DNA of 64,000 nucleotides, taken from NCBI GenBank assembly GCA_945643635.1, contig CALZFC010000044.1:1099001-1163000 (forward strand). The letters run 5' to 3'. Below the pieces are notes generated by a model. The model had not been told where the DNA came from. It saw only the letters and a list, made by a program, of their open reading frames with translations, and did not search any database. The position numbers were made by a program, and so were the translations under genes. Source of the DNA: Allodiplogaster sudhausi. Its lineage: Eukaryota; Nematoda; Chromadorea; Rhabditida; Diplogasteridae. Positions 46,185-58,700 of the stretch are shown one piece after another. Numbering within the stretch: the stretch's first letter is position 1; every line of letters begins with the position of its first letter.

Positions 46185-47780
46185 GTTAAATTCTATTAAA
46201 AGGGCGAATAAAAATTATATACTAAAAAACTCAATTACATATATATGTATGTAGCTATTTTATTTTGACAGATGGGAGCATGACGACTTCCGTCTTCGTC
46301 TACCCTCGCGATCCTGTGGATCCGTCGCCGTGTCGGAACGTCACGGAAATGCTCGCCCGGGTTCGTTCGGATTTCTTCTATTTTTCTTTCTCTCTCTCTC
46401 TCTCTCTCAAAAATAACTGCTCTCTCGCACACAGTCCTCCTCAAATGCTCTCTGCAGGCAATGGCATCTCTCGGTAGACGGGACTGGCACGAAGTCGAGG
46501 TCGCAGCGTACGCTCCGCCCTTCTTCCTCTCCAATTCGATCATCGCCTTCTTCGCTGCCCGCCGATCATCTTTTCTTGCAGATCTGACCACGGCGTATGC
46601 CCTTAACATTGAGTGAGCAAGCATTTATTGACTGAATCTAATTCCTCTAAATTCTCACAACAATTTGCTTGCACAAATGGCCTTTTGCAGGTACGGTGAA
46701 TTATATAAGCAGGCAAACAGCAAAAAAGGCTGGATTGATTCAGAGTCATTAAATTGCATTTGAAAATGTTTAAAGTTTTGATTTTAAATTTAAATCCATT
46801 AACTTTTTTTTTAAATGTAATTAATTATTTTAGCACGGGCCGCTTGGACAAGAAGAATCTCGAGGCGGACGTCGTTAACGACTTCCCACGCAACACCGAC
46901 GTCCATGTCGAGGGACTTGTCCAGGGCAACAATCGACAGGTTTCTACACCTGCCGTCGAAAGAAGGCTCTTATTGTTGTCACATCGATGTTTGAGATTAG
47001 ATACGTGTTGGTTAAACTTATGTTAGATATTTCCTCTAAATTTCTTTTAGTGACTGCAAAAATTAATGTCATTGGTTAAGAGGCGGAGAGCATTCAAAGA
47101 TGGCTGTTTTCTTGAGGCAACGCTGGCGTTGTCGTGCAGGGTGAGGCAAGCCCGTTGGAAGACATACGTGGCCGAATTTGCCATGAGCATTGGATGGAAG
47201 CTGTTCGCCGGCTACGTCGCCCTTGTTCCATCTTGGCCACGGTCAGCATCAAACAATCCTGTCTTTTCCACAACTCCAAAATTCATTATTAGTCGAAATC
47301 TGGCTTGCTCTACACAGCAATTAAGAGAGCAATTAAAATTCATTAATCTGTCGCTCTACATTTGTGGATCCGTCATTAAAATAGTAATTTTTCTACGTCG
47401 ACACATCCAAAAACAGCTTGGCGGAGCTGCTGGATTCGATCGCATGGCGTTTCTTCATGCGACCGGCCGGGCGTGTCCTGCACGCTCGCTATTCGCGAGT
47501 CGGCGTGCTCTGCACGCGTACGCTGCGGTGGCGCGAATTGCCTCACGTGACCACGCCCACTTCAGAGGATTCTCCTCGCGTCGCCTCATTCCCCAGTGGA
47601 CACACTCTTCTCTATGATGTGGTCGGTTTTTCGAGGAAGCCTTACTACAAGAAAACTTTAATTTATGTTATATATATTCCCATCTTTCTTTCTCTGTCAT
47701 TTCTCTCTCAGTCTCTCACTCTCTCACTGGTTTTCCTTTCTCTCTCTAAGGTTTCCTCTCTGTGTCCGCATGCTCGCCTG

Positions 47781-48701
47781 CACACAGAAAAAATATTCGT
47801 AGTTTGTAGCGCGCGCCCAAAAGATTGAGAAAGAATCGCCGCGGCGCCGAAATTTTTACGAATTCGATGTACAGTAAGAATTCGTAATCTGCGCGACCGG
47901 CGGCCGGCAACTTGCCTGATCCGTCTTGCATTTCAATATGATTCAGTCTCTCCACCACCTACCCTTGCAAATACTTTACTTACAATTAGGCTGATTATTA
48001 TTCTTCTCTTGGGAACCAGTCGTCAAGCTCGAATTAGCTTTCCTGTCTCTCTCCACCGGCGCTTGCCTGTCTATGTAACATTCTCAGACTTCGAGTGCGG
48101 AAATCGTTCAGACTTATTTTTATACAACATTAAATAGCTCATAAGAACCGCCTTTCTCTGTAGAAATATGTAGAATAGAGAGAGACGCACCATAAGTCAC
48201 GTTGAGCAGTAAAACTCGCGAAAAAACCTTTTGGCTCTTAGCGAAACTGGCACAGCTGGAGAGACCGAGTTCGTAGAGTTCTCTCTCTCTCTGTCTGTCT
48301 CTCTCTCTCTCTTTCTCTCTTTCTTTGTATGTCTGTCTTTCTGTCTGTCTGTCTGTCTGTGTCTGTCTCTCTCTCTCTATCCGCAGCGAGCAAGACAAGG
48401 GGTGCATGCATACTTGCAATGAATGTACATACAAACAACTTTAAAAAAAAACTAAAGAGATGAGAGAGAGAGAGAGAAAGAGAGGTGAGAGAGTGAAAGA
48501 GAGATGAGAGAGAGATGAGACAGTGAAAGAGAGATGAGAGAGAGAGATAGAGAGAGAGAGATGAATGAAGCAAATTGCTGCGCTCAAATTCACACCCCAA
48601 TCTATCACTAGGTTATCCAATGCCGGAAGGTGCATGGGTGAGTTGGTGGCCTGGTGGTTAACGTGGGAAAATTGGTGGTTCGGGTCCGGTCGGGAGCAAA
48701 A

Positions 48702-48741
<40 letters not shown>

Positions 48742-49428
48742 TCTCTCCCTCTCTGTCTACTTCCAGGTACAGCCAACGACATCGACGTCCATCATCACAA
48801 CGGATCACAGGTTAGCTAAATTATCGACTTTTGCGAACTTTATGGGAATTTTATTCTATTTCACTGTTGTTTTATCACTGAAATGCCAAACGCAGTGAAA
48901 TATTCCGTTCACAAAAGTAAGATAATTAGCTAACTTAATCCGTAGGATGGTGGGAGAGAGAGAAAGAGTGAGAGAGAGAGTGAGAGAGAGTGAGAGAGAG
49001 AGTGAGAGAGAGAGAGAAAGAGAGAGAAAGAGAGAGAGGAGAGAGAAACAAATTTTTTCTTGAGAAAACTGCGAAATTAAGTGCGATTTTAAGCCGGATA
49101 AAAGGTGAGAGAAAAAGCGAGAGAGGGCGAGAGAGAGAGAGCGAGAAAGAGGGAGAGAATGAAGGAGAGGGTGTGTCACAGGGCTAGCTAATTAGATATC
49201 GAAAAAGAGTGGTAATTTACATCGAAAATTGTTCGAGAATATAAAAAAACAGCCAAAAATGGCATGTGTTTCTGGGATCCTCCTGGAAGAGGCGTCGTTT
49301 TACGAATACTTACTCTCATACACACTAATTCTTCCTGAATCTTTTACGAATAGTATTAGTGTGTTGCTAATCATGCTAATATATTAGTGTCTCATTTCGT
49401 GAAATATCACGAATATTTTTTCTGTGTG
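47781..49428. mobile_element. CACACAG-TIR transposon inserted in a gene X exon
   Basis: 1648 bp with terminal repeats CACACAGAAAAAATATTCG at both ends. Copy B keeps the uninterrupted exon (GCATGCTCGACTGATGGGTT near 58765). Comparison gives a 2-bp duplication, TG (47779-47780 and 49429-49430). CAC-type ends with a 2-bp duplication fit the CMC/Mirage group (inference). The interior has CT/GA arrays and a SINE-like tRNA sequence but no transposase, so it is non-autonomous. A fragment of the same family is at 11586. Confidence 0.88.
48640..48690 (+). repeat. tRNA-derived promoter-like sequence (SINE-type)
   Basis: A-box-like TGGCCTGGTGGTTA at 48647 and B-box-like GGTTCGGGTCC at 48677, spaced as in tRNA genes. 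The stems do not pair properly. It lies inside the CACACAG transposon, perhaps as a nested SINE head or an internal Pol III promoter. Confidence 0.45.
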
Positions 49429-50117
49429 TGATATGTTCGCATCCGCCACCGACTCCGCCCGTCTACGAGCAATTTCGCATTCTTGCGAATCCGCTCGAGC
49501 CGCCGCGCCTCGCAACGCTCGCGTCGTTTGCTGTCCGGTCAGAGGAGTCGCGTTCACAATTCTGTTTCACTGTCACGACGAACGAGCGATGAATATGGAA
49601 TTGCACCACCATTATTGATATAACCTTGTTTTATCTTCCGCAGGAATTTTATGATATGATAAGGATAAAATAAATTTGTCTTATAGCAGTGATTCGTATT
49701 ATGTAATAGTATGCTTGTACCATTTACCAAATTTGCAGACGCGCCCAAGTTGATCGGCAGGATCTGCAAATTGTGGCCGATCGCCTCATCTGAGAGAAGC
49801 GAAAGCCGAATCTCAACCGTCTCTCATTCTCAAAGCAATCGGATCATGAATAAAGGACAATCTGAGTTGAATAAAGCCAAAAGGCCCAAGTATCATTTCG
49901 AGAACACGTTCAAAAATAACATTCCGAAAGGTAAACATTACTGAAGGCAGTGTTACTAATTAAACCAGGAGGAATTTTTTCTTGTTTTATTGTTTTGAGA
50001 TACTTGTTTTTGATGCAGAAAAAGAATGAACACGGAAGAAAATGAGTATTTTGTTTGGGGAGATTATTTATTGCCACTTTTAAAGATTCTTCAGCATATT
50101 AGGTAGATTTGTTTACC

Positions 50118-52145
50118 TTATATTTTCCTGCTGATATATTCGGGCACGTTTCGCTTGCCGGTGAAGCTACCATGTTCATTTTTAAACAGTTGTCGCTTAT
50201 GAGAGCGTGAGCTGCAGTACAAAAGCTGATAGATCAAACATTGCCGAACTGGAAGCAAAATCCTTCTGAACGATGTTATTTGCAATATCGTTTTAGTCAG
50301 TTTAATTACCTGCTTTACAGTGATCAGAAGACTTACTAGAAACGTGAAAAGTGTGACCGCTACTTGCGAAAGTTGAAACTCATTTCCAAGAAATCCGTCG
50401 AAGCAAGAACTGAAGAAGAGCGCAGTCCACAAAGATGCGCAGACTTCGAGTGCCACCAACACTGGCAAGAATGCTCTCCAACGCATTCGTGGAGACGAGA
50501 AAGGCCTTAAGAAGTTTATTATTATTATATCATTTACCATTATATTACAAGCTTGCATAATTGTAATGCTTTAACATTTGTTAAATATAATGGATCTGAA
50601 TACTTTTTTTGATAATTGAACTCCCTCTCCTACCTGCAAATTGACATGTAACGGTGCACGAAATGCACAGTAGGCCGCAAGACACTTCCGGCAAGCGCAA
50701 AGAAGAAGAGATAGAAGAAGATTTGTACGTCCGGGAAGAGACCTTCCTTTGATATGGCCACAATGGATTGCATCGAGATCACCAGCTGAGTAAGGCAAGG
50801 TTTCAAACTGGAGCCGCTCTGCGCACTTTCATTCGTTCGTGCAATGTCTACGTATAGCTGTTTTCTGCGCCATTATCTGCTTAAGAGACGACAGTTCGAA
50901 CCCGAACTTTGTTTTACCGCCAATGAAAACTTTAAAGTAAGGTAATCACCGAACATTATTTAATACCGGTTCGAATTGCCGCGTCTGCCCTGTCAGTTCT
51001 CACTCTCATTCTCGCGTGCTATTTCGCTGGTCGTGCAATCGTGCAGCGTGAAAGTAGCACACGCGAATGGAGTGCGAAGGGACGCGGCAATTTGAAATCT
51101 CCCATCATTTTTCGGTGACCGCTCTACTTCAAGATTAAAATTAAAATTGAATGACTTACCGTATTTTCTCTATTAGTGTCCCGGGGGCACTATTTTTCAA
51201 TCCCCTTGCGAGAGGGGGCACTATTAGAGGGGGGGGGGGGGTTCTATTAGAGGGAGGGTACTATTTTTCAATATGGCTGGCTAAAAGTTTGTCAAGAACA
51301 ATTTATTCTTAACAAAAGAGATTTGTAGATCAGCTTCAATGGAATCATCACCGGATTTACAGTAGATTATTTGTGAATTTGCAATCAGTTCATTGGGAAC
51401 AGCATCTCATGCCCCCAGAATCCATTCGAGGTACGTCTCGAGCCGAGGTATTAGAGTAATGGGGAGAGGCTCTATTGGAAGGGGGGGGGGGTTCTATTAA
51501 AGGGAGGGGTACTATTTGTATGGCCTTCTCAAGGGGGGGGGTGCACTGTTAGAGGAGGGGGGGGGGTTCTAATAGAGGGAGGGGCACTAATAGAAAAAAA
51601 TACGGTAACCGGCATGACTACTAACTGGCATGTCGAAGGCGTAGACCACGGAGAAAAGGACGTTAGCACATGCGGCATGTTGGAGGAGAAGTCGGAGAGA
51701 GCCGAGGCCATCTTCGCGCACTACGTCAGAAATTGAAATTTTTATGTTTTCAAGCAAAAGTGCTTTAAAATTTGCCGAAAACAACGAAATACGGTAAATT
51801 ACTTTTTACTTAGTCGGAGATGATGAAAAACTTGATGCTTTTATCAAGAAAGACTGTTTTCTTTTCTGAATTTGCCGGTTTTTTTGCACATATTGATCAT
51901 GGTTGTTTATGTTTGTGTCTTCATATGTCGACGACATATCGTTACCACAAAGTAAGATTAATCGCACGGCAGATTCTTCCTCCGAATCGGATGGTCAGAA
52001 CAGCGAAGACGGCCGAGTTCGCTAGGAGCGACAGTACCAAGGCGAGCAAAGCGTTGGCGCGGCCAAGTGGGCCGGTGAAGATGTCCAGGATGCAGATCCA
52101 CGGCTCGGTCGAGCAGTTGCCCCACATTTCATACGCTTTTGACAT
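50118..52145 (-). pseudogene. Str-like serpentine chemoreceptor, cassette A, truncated
   Basis: Exons recognised by comparison with 59285-63015: from 52145 (MSKAYEMWGNCS, TM1 ANALLALVLSLLANSAVF), 51720-51626 (VREDGLGSLRLLLQHAAC, TM2), 50818-50634 (TM3, ending HFVHRYMSIC), 50505-50337 (SPRMRWRAFLPVLV, TM4), and a tail ending at 50118 (FTGKRNVPEYISRKI). The exons for TM5-7 found in cassette B are missing: sequence just past the TM4 exon matches cassette B near 59955, so a deletion joined them. The donor of the first exon reads GGAG|GA where the paralog has GGAG|GT. Probably not functional. Confidence 0.75.
51159..51605. mobile_element. TA-flanked MITE with poly-G tracts
   Basis: 447 bp. Ends CCGTATTTT..CTATTAGTG and the inverse CACTAATAG..AAATACGG, TA on both sides (51157-51158, 51606-51607). 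It is in the second intron of the truncated receptor; the cassette B intron lacks it. The interior has repeated blocks of 9-14 consecutive G separated by TTCTATTAGAGGGAGGG-type spacers. Confidence 0.8.
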
Positions 52146-52150
52146 CTATG

Positions 52151-52784
52151 CATATGCACAAACTTTCTGAAATCAGAATAAAAAAAAGGAAATTTATTAC
52201 ATAGATTCATGTGTAAATGTATTTTGCTAATTTCAACCTTACTACCACCTTTAATTGTTCCCTCCTCTAATCATTGTTCAGAAAAAAATCTGACAAACTG
52301 AAATCATTAAAATTCGAAAATACAGCAAACGAAATATAACAAACACAAACAAACAAACATATATACATACATGCATATGTAATTCCGCAGTTCATTAATA
52401 CGATAACCTCCCCAGGCCGAAACCCAAAAAGCGTCAGTGAGCCATTTTTTCAAAACCCTTGGAAGACAAATTATCCAGAATTTTTCAGATAACACATGCG
52501 TTTAGCTGTTTGACCCGTTTAAAAAAGTCGTTCACTGAATAAATGTAGTTTCAAACGATAAACTCTCCCGCCGAAAGTGTGAAAGCGACATTTCGGGTGA
52601 AAGAGGGTACGGTAAAGTAAGCACCAACAAGAGGGAAGAGCAAAGTAGGGCATTCTATGGAAGATTTACTGCTAGGAGCGATTGGTTTGTTAGAGTTTTT
52701 AGGGGATAATAAGATGTTATTGGTAATTGCTTGAATCGTTGAGGTGTTATAGAGATTCGAAAAGGGAGGGGAGGCGTTCCCCCC
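52151..52784. other. Spacer between cassette A and decayed repeats
   Basis: AT-rich, no gene seen. It includes the region upstream of the truncated receptor. Confidence 0.45.
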
Positions 52785-53137
52785 TTGGTTCTGGATACGG
52801 CCAGCAGAAGGACCACCGGAGAGGCGAGAGCATCTTGGGGCTGGATCGGGGCCCCGCCCGCCGCCGCAGCGCCAATAGAGGAAGTCTTCAGCGCGGCCGA
52901 TAAAGACTATCAAGAGCTGAAGGGCCACAACCCCTTTCGGAGGGTGGCTGATGACGACTCGGACGAGTAGATCAGGCTAGCAAGAAATAACGGGATAGCA
53001 ACAAGGGTTGGCTAGTAGCCAATGCTTGATGAGAGTTTATTATCTTTTCAGCGAATTACAGGCAGGCGGCGAAACAAGAGAGGAGGGATCGGAGCAGCAA
53101 GAGAAGGCAGGAAATACAAGGAGTGTGACAGCTTCTG

Positions 53138-53360
53138 TCAGTAGCGACGTTTCGAGCAGGTAGAGTTTGATCCCTGAGAGGGAGGACCTATCCCTACAAG
53201 AGGGATAGAAGACCGCAGGTCGGCGGTATAGTCGTGAGGGTATGACAGCCTATCAGTAGCGACTTTTCGAGCAGGTAAGAAGAGTTGGATCCCTGAGAGG
53301 GAGGGCCTATCCCTACAAGAGGGATAGAAGGCCGCAAGGCGGCGGGGTAGTCTTGACGGA
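53138..53360. repeat. Two tandem copies with a hairpin
   Basis: A unit starting CAGTAGCGAC.TTTCGAGCAG occurs at about 53138 and 53254. Each contains CTATCCCTACAAGAGGGATA, an 8-bp stem with a 5-nt loop. A third partial CTACAAGAGGGATGG follows near 53422. Confidence 0.75.
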
Positions 53361-54307
53361 AGAGGTGTCGAAAGAAGCTGGATAGAGGAGCAAAGAGGAT
53401 AGCATCGAGTAGTGTGGAACCTACAAGAGGGATGGCAGACATCGGGTAGCCCATGTAGAAGCACATGGTGTGGTGAAAGTAGGAAGGAGAAGCACCAGAC
53501 GGAAGCCGAGAAGAAGACCACCGAGCAGAGCACAAGAGGCAAAGCAAACGGATCAACAGGCAGTCCCTCAGATGACCCACACCAGATTACGTCGATCTCG
53601 GTCGAGCCGGCAACGTATGTTGAGGTTACTATCGATGACGAATAGAGGAGGAGGTAGTGGTAGATGCACCCTCCCTAGGATACTCTTTCGATCCTTAGCT
53701 CATGCGGCAAAGGGCAGTGTTTCGTGCACAAACGGCATTATGTTCCTTGTTATGTGCTCGTTGAATAAGATTGTAGCGAGTGTTTACGGTCTCGCATCAT
53801 TAAAGGATCTGTCCATGATTACAATGTTGCTGTATTTTTGGTTATACTATCCGGGCCAGCTGGAAACATCGATAGGAAAAGTAAGAATGCGTCCTGAAGA
53901 GCCCCTGAGGAGAAAATCCACATTTTCCCCAACCGTACTATAGAATTTAGGGAGTGATGTCATCACCCCTTGCCTATTTACTCCTCACGCACACCCTCAT
54001 TCTATCAGAAAGAAGGTGATAACTAGGTGCGAAGCGGACGAGGGTACACTAATAAAGATAGCTCAGATGGATTTAGGAGATAACGCCGTGGAGCAGAAAT
54101 ATTTTCAAATATTAGCTGATTAGGTGATTTAGTCATCTATTGTCGAATACGTTTTGAGATATATTGTCTGGTAGTGTCGGCATATCACACTTTCATCTGT
54201 TAGCCCAGATAAGTTCACAGAGAGCGCGGGTTGAATCGGGAGACAATAGTGTCAGTCTACGCCAGAGCGGTTCGAGACGCGCAAGTCCTCGCGGCTCTGT
54301 CTTTTCT

Positions 54308-54600
54308 ACACTAAATAAACCTTTTATGAACAAGAGTATCTTAGTAGGTAAGCATCCCTTGAAAGGATCAACACCATCTCTCCCTATACGAGCATAGATA
54401 AATGACAGCCAGAAGTGAATACAGGAAGTCACTTCGAGATCGTCATTGAAACTTTGTTAATCCTGTAATCTCGTAATGTGAATAAGTATTTATGACAATG
54501 TGGCGAGGCGGCCACTTGATATGTAGTACTAGCAGTAACTATGCCACCCTAAAACACTAAATAAACCTTTTATGAACAAGAGTATCTTAGTAGGTAAGCA
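54308..54600. repeat. 47-bp direct repeat pair
   Basis: ACACTAAATAAACCTTTTAT..TTAGTAGGTAAGCA occurs identically at 54308-54354 and 54554-54600. It holds an AATAAA motif. It may be LTR-derived. Confidence 0.8.
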
Positions 54601-55703
54601 GCAAAAGGGGACAGAAGGAAGAAAAGAAAAGTGGAAGAGTGAAGAGGGGACGGAAGATATACTGAGGCGGGGGAGTGGAGAGTTTGAAACGTAGGTTATG
54701 CACGAGCCGACAAAGGAGGCGAGAGCATAACATACAGTTTCAAAAACGCGGATTAATATGCAATTGTCCAAAATGTAAATACAGAAAGTTTAAATCATTA
54801 TTTTTTCTCGCTACAAAGTTAGAGGCACGCAAAATATGGCGCGACGAAAATGTTTTTAACTGAATATGTCAGCCACCCTCGTGTTGCACACGCTCTCTCT
54901 TCAGACGAAGGTCCAAATATTTGAGGGGCGCATTCAAAATGGCCTTGATCTACCACAGTAGAATCATTCCGTAGTTGGTTCCTTTTCTATTCGCATTTCA
55001 TGATGATTACATGGATTGGAACATATTTACATACATATGTAGTTATCTTTTTCAACATAGGAAACAATCGCCAAAATAGAAAAAAAATATTCAGTCGCAT
55101 CGATGTACTCAAGAATGCTAGTGTGAGGGGGGGGGGTGCGTAAAAGTGAATAAGGAGATATGTCTTTATGTATGTAGGTATGCAGCCTGACGGAAAAGAA
55201 GTTTCTCGAAGTTAATATCGAGTTATTGGAATAAAGAAGCAAGCCATAGGAAAAGCAAAGGATAGGCTGGAAGAGACAAAAATGAAAGAAAGAGCAAAGC
55301 CGTTAATATTAAAGATAATAATCAGCAGGCCATCGTTTTTGCTGCTGCCAACCATGAGATTCGACGAGCTGGTGTCGCTGACAATCTTCTCTCTACAAAT
55401 GAATTCTTTTTGGGAATTGTTTTTTTACAATCTGAAAATTCCATCTGTACCAAAAATTTTTATGTCAAAGTTTCCTTTGAGTGATAATAATCGTGCACAA
55501 TTCCAGCGTTGATTGGAAATAACAGAATGAACATTTGCTTAGCACTTCCTTTCAAATGAAATGTACTTTATTCTTGCTAATTTATAAAGTGCACATAGGC
55601 GGAAATGATGAAACGTAGCAAAATAATCTTTTCACTCACTTCACCTTATCTCCGCTCCGACTACTGGTTGCCTCTTCGTTTTCTCACTGGCGCAATCCTC
55701 ATC

Positions 55704-58700
55704 ATGTCTACCGCTCCAGAAAATAAACTCATTCTGGTTAGAATAAATTGCTGTTCAAAAAGAGGATTTAGATTTCAGTTCTTAACACTTAAGAAGGGAA
55801 ATATCGATTGCAGCGAAAAAAGAATGACTGAAAAAAAGATGTAATTTTGATTGAATTAGGACCGCGCGTGCTTCCGAGACGGATTGCATCCCCTAAGTGA
55901 TCCAAGAATTGCGACGTACGGCGATGGTCGCTACGTGTTCATCATCGGCGACATGCTAGTCAGAAAGACATAAAAATCGGCATTCCTGCATTGCCCAGCG
56001 CATTTTTGGATTGTTTATAAGGATGATTCGAGCATTTCGGTAGAACGATGTGACGATCTAACCAGTCTGTTAAAATATTAAGCTCGGATTTAATCACAAT
56101 TTTGTCCATCGTTTCTCAGTCTTCGTTGGATTTCAACGACGTCGCGGAGGAACACGAATGCTTTTGGTTCTCCGTCGACGTCGTCGACCTGCTTCTCTCC
56201 AAAAGAGTACGCATCGAGAACGTCGGCGACTTCTATGACTTTGGGTCTGCGCACAATTATTATTAACTTTTTTTTCGTCTTGTGCTCTTTTTTATGCCAA
56301 TTTATATAAAGCACCAAGACAAAAGATAACAAATCATAGCTTTCATACGTTGAATGCAGGACTTTGATTGGATTCTACGCGATTAGCGAATCGGCAGTCG
56401 TCGTCGTCGACCTCAACCCTGTGCAGCGCACGCAGCGACAGCGTCTGATTCTCATCACTCATCGTCTTGGCAAAGTATTCAATAACATACTTCGAAAAAA
56501 AAATTATTTTAAAATAAATAATTAAGAAAGGATTATGATCCCCGTGCCCAATTTTTAAATTTCAAATCGTTGCGACCGCTCACTGAAATTTTAGCAATAT
56601 ATTATTTTATATAAATGATTTATTGATTGAATCGTTATTAAAGGACCTCTCCGGCGAATAAACAAGTTCTCGTTTTATGTTCGTATTCGATGAAGATCGG
56701 CGAGAAACATCCATTAGAAGTGGTCCCGTTTCAAAACAATGTTTACTTTGTTAAATATTAAAAGTTTTTGTTCGGGATTACGGTGCATTTTCCGCCCGCG
56801 ATCGTTCTTTGAGCTCATGATCATGGCAAAGCCACCCTCCCTCCCCATGCCAAGCGTGGCCGATAAAGAGGACACGGGATGATATGAATGTCATCGATTG
56901 TTCGCTCTGAGAGAAAGAGTGTAGAAGAGAGGGAGAGAGCGAGACATAAAAGCGAATGGAAGCGCTGTGCTGCCATTTGGAACACATCCAACACAATCAC
57001 GGCGTTCCAAAAAATTCCACTCTCCCGAATACTGTAAGAATTTTAGAAGAGTTGGTTTTTTCAAACACCAATTATTAAACGAGCGCGAAAACATTCGCCG
57101 GAGTGATCCTTTAAGGCTTCGTCGCCCTTCCACCGCAGCTACGCGCTGAACATGGATGTCACCCGGGTTTTCAAGCATCAATCAGGGTTTGGCGAGAAGA
57201 ATTGTGTCACCGCTGTCCGATTTATTGATGGTCTGAGCTTATTTTCTTTCATAAATAAATGCTAAACAACAAAAGTTTATTTTCAATTAAAAAATAAAAG
57301 GCATAGGCTACTCGAATACATATGTACATAATTTTATTTTGACAGATTGGCCGCCCCTGCCGCCTTCCGTCTTCGTCTACCCGCGAGATCCGGTCGATCC
57401 GTCGCCGTTACGAAATGTCACGGAAATGCTAGCCCGGGTTCGTCTCTCTCAATCTCTAAAAGCCCCTCGATCGCATTGCTCTCTTACACACGCCGACAAA
57501 TACTCTCTGTAGTCAATGGCATCTCTCGGTGGACGGGCCGGACACGTTGTCGAGGTCGCGATGTTCACTCCGCCCTTCTTCCTCTCCAATTCGATCATCG
57601 CCTTCTTCGCTGCCCGCCGATCATCTGTTCTTGTAGATCTGACCACTGCGTATGCCCTCAACATTGAGTGAGCAGCATTCATTGACTGATTCTAAAATCA
57701 AGGCAGGATTGAAATCAATCTTCAGAATCGTTAAATTACATTCTACAAGGAGCATTTGAAAATGTTTAAAGTAATTGATTTTAAATCTAAATTCAATTAT
57801 TTTTAATTCAATTAATTATTATAGCACGGGCCGCTTGGACAAGAAGAATGTCGACGTCGCCAACGACATCTTCCTCGACAGCGACGTCCGTGTCAAGGGA
57901 CTTGTCCAGGGCAACAATCGACAGGTTTCTACACCTGCCGTCGTAAGAAGGCTCTTATTGTTGTCACATCGATGTTTGAGATTAGATACGTGTTGGTTAA
58001 ACTTATGTTAGATATTTCCTCTAAATTTCTTTTAGTGACTGCAAAAATGAATGTCATTGGTTAAGAGGCGGAGAGCATTCAAAGATGGCTGTTTTCTTGA
58101 GGCGACGCTGGCGTTGTCGTGCAGGGTGAGGCAAGCCCGTTGGAAGACATACGTGGCCGAATTTGCCATGAGCATTGGATGGAAGCTGTTCGCCGGCTAC
58201 GTCGCCCTTGTTCCATCTTGGCCACGGTCAGCATCAAACAATCCTGTCTTTTCCACAACTCCAAAATTCATTATTAGTCGAAATCTGGCTTGCTCTACAC
58301 AGCAATTAAGAGAGCAATTAAAATTCATTAATCTGTCGCTCTACATTTGTGGATCCGTCATTAAAATAGTAATTTTTCTACGTCGACACATCCAAAACCA
58401 GCTTGGCGGAGCTGCTGGATTCGATCGCATGGCGTTTCTTCATGCGACCGGCCGGGCGTGTCCTGCACGCTCGCTATTCGCGAGTCGGCGTGCTCTGCAC
58501 GCGTACGTTGCGGTGGCGCGAATTGCCTCACGTGACCACGCCCACTTCAGAGGATTCTCCTCGCGTCGCCTCATTCCCCAGTGGACACACTCTTCTCTAT
58601 GAATTGGTCGGTTTTTCGAGGAAGCCTTACTACAAGAAAACTTTAATTTATGTTATATATATTCCCATCTTTCTTTCTCTGTCATTCTCTACCTCACCCT

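Larger units (their letters stand above)
45111..49793 (+). pseudogene. Gene X, copy A, unrecognised protein disrupted by a transposon
   Basis: Ten intact exons: 45111-45143, 45265-45363, 45503-45642, 45707-45821, 45989-46103, 46272-46360, 46458-46612, 46834-46939, 47081-47241 (acceptor uncertain) and 47417-47621, all in phase from MSTAPENKLIL. Exon 11 is split: its left 30 nt (47751-47780) are separated from the rest (49429 to about 49579) by a 1648-bp element. The donor after exon 11, GT in copy B, is altered here. The last exon 49739-49793 ends at TGA. Segments such as TYGDGRYVFIIGDML and LIGFYAISESAVVVVDLN look like beta-strands of a propeller; no signal peptide or membrane segment is evident. 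Frames are confirmed by third-position changes against copy B. Function unknown. Confidence 0.7.
44570..52150. repeat. Cassette A of 10.5-kb-period tandem duplication
   Basis: Starts GCGTAAAAGTGAATAAGGAG and contains gene X (+) and a convergent Str-like receptor (-). The same order recurs at 55140-63020. Similarity varies along the unit: exons and some introns match throughout, and one stretch (46911-47670 against 57896-58655) is nearly identical. Confidence 0.88.
52785..54600. other. Decayed repeat block between cassettes
   Basis: GC-richer than its surroundings. It carries an open stretch ending IEEVFSAADKDYQELKGHNP..DDDSDE (52785-52970), a tandem repeat at 53138-53360, a broken frame at 53690-53943 and a 47-bp direct repeat at 54308-54354 and 54554-54600. 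It is absent from the flanking duplications, so it probably derives from one or more mobile elements, perhaps LTR-type. No enzyme motif was found. Confidence 0.4.

Noticed and set aside
52551..52928. 125-residue minus frame
   Set aside because: No motif, low-complexity parts, and lies in a decayed repeat block.
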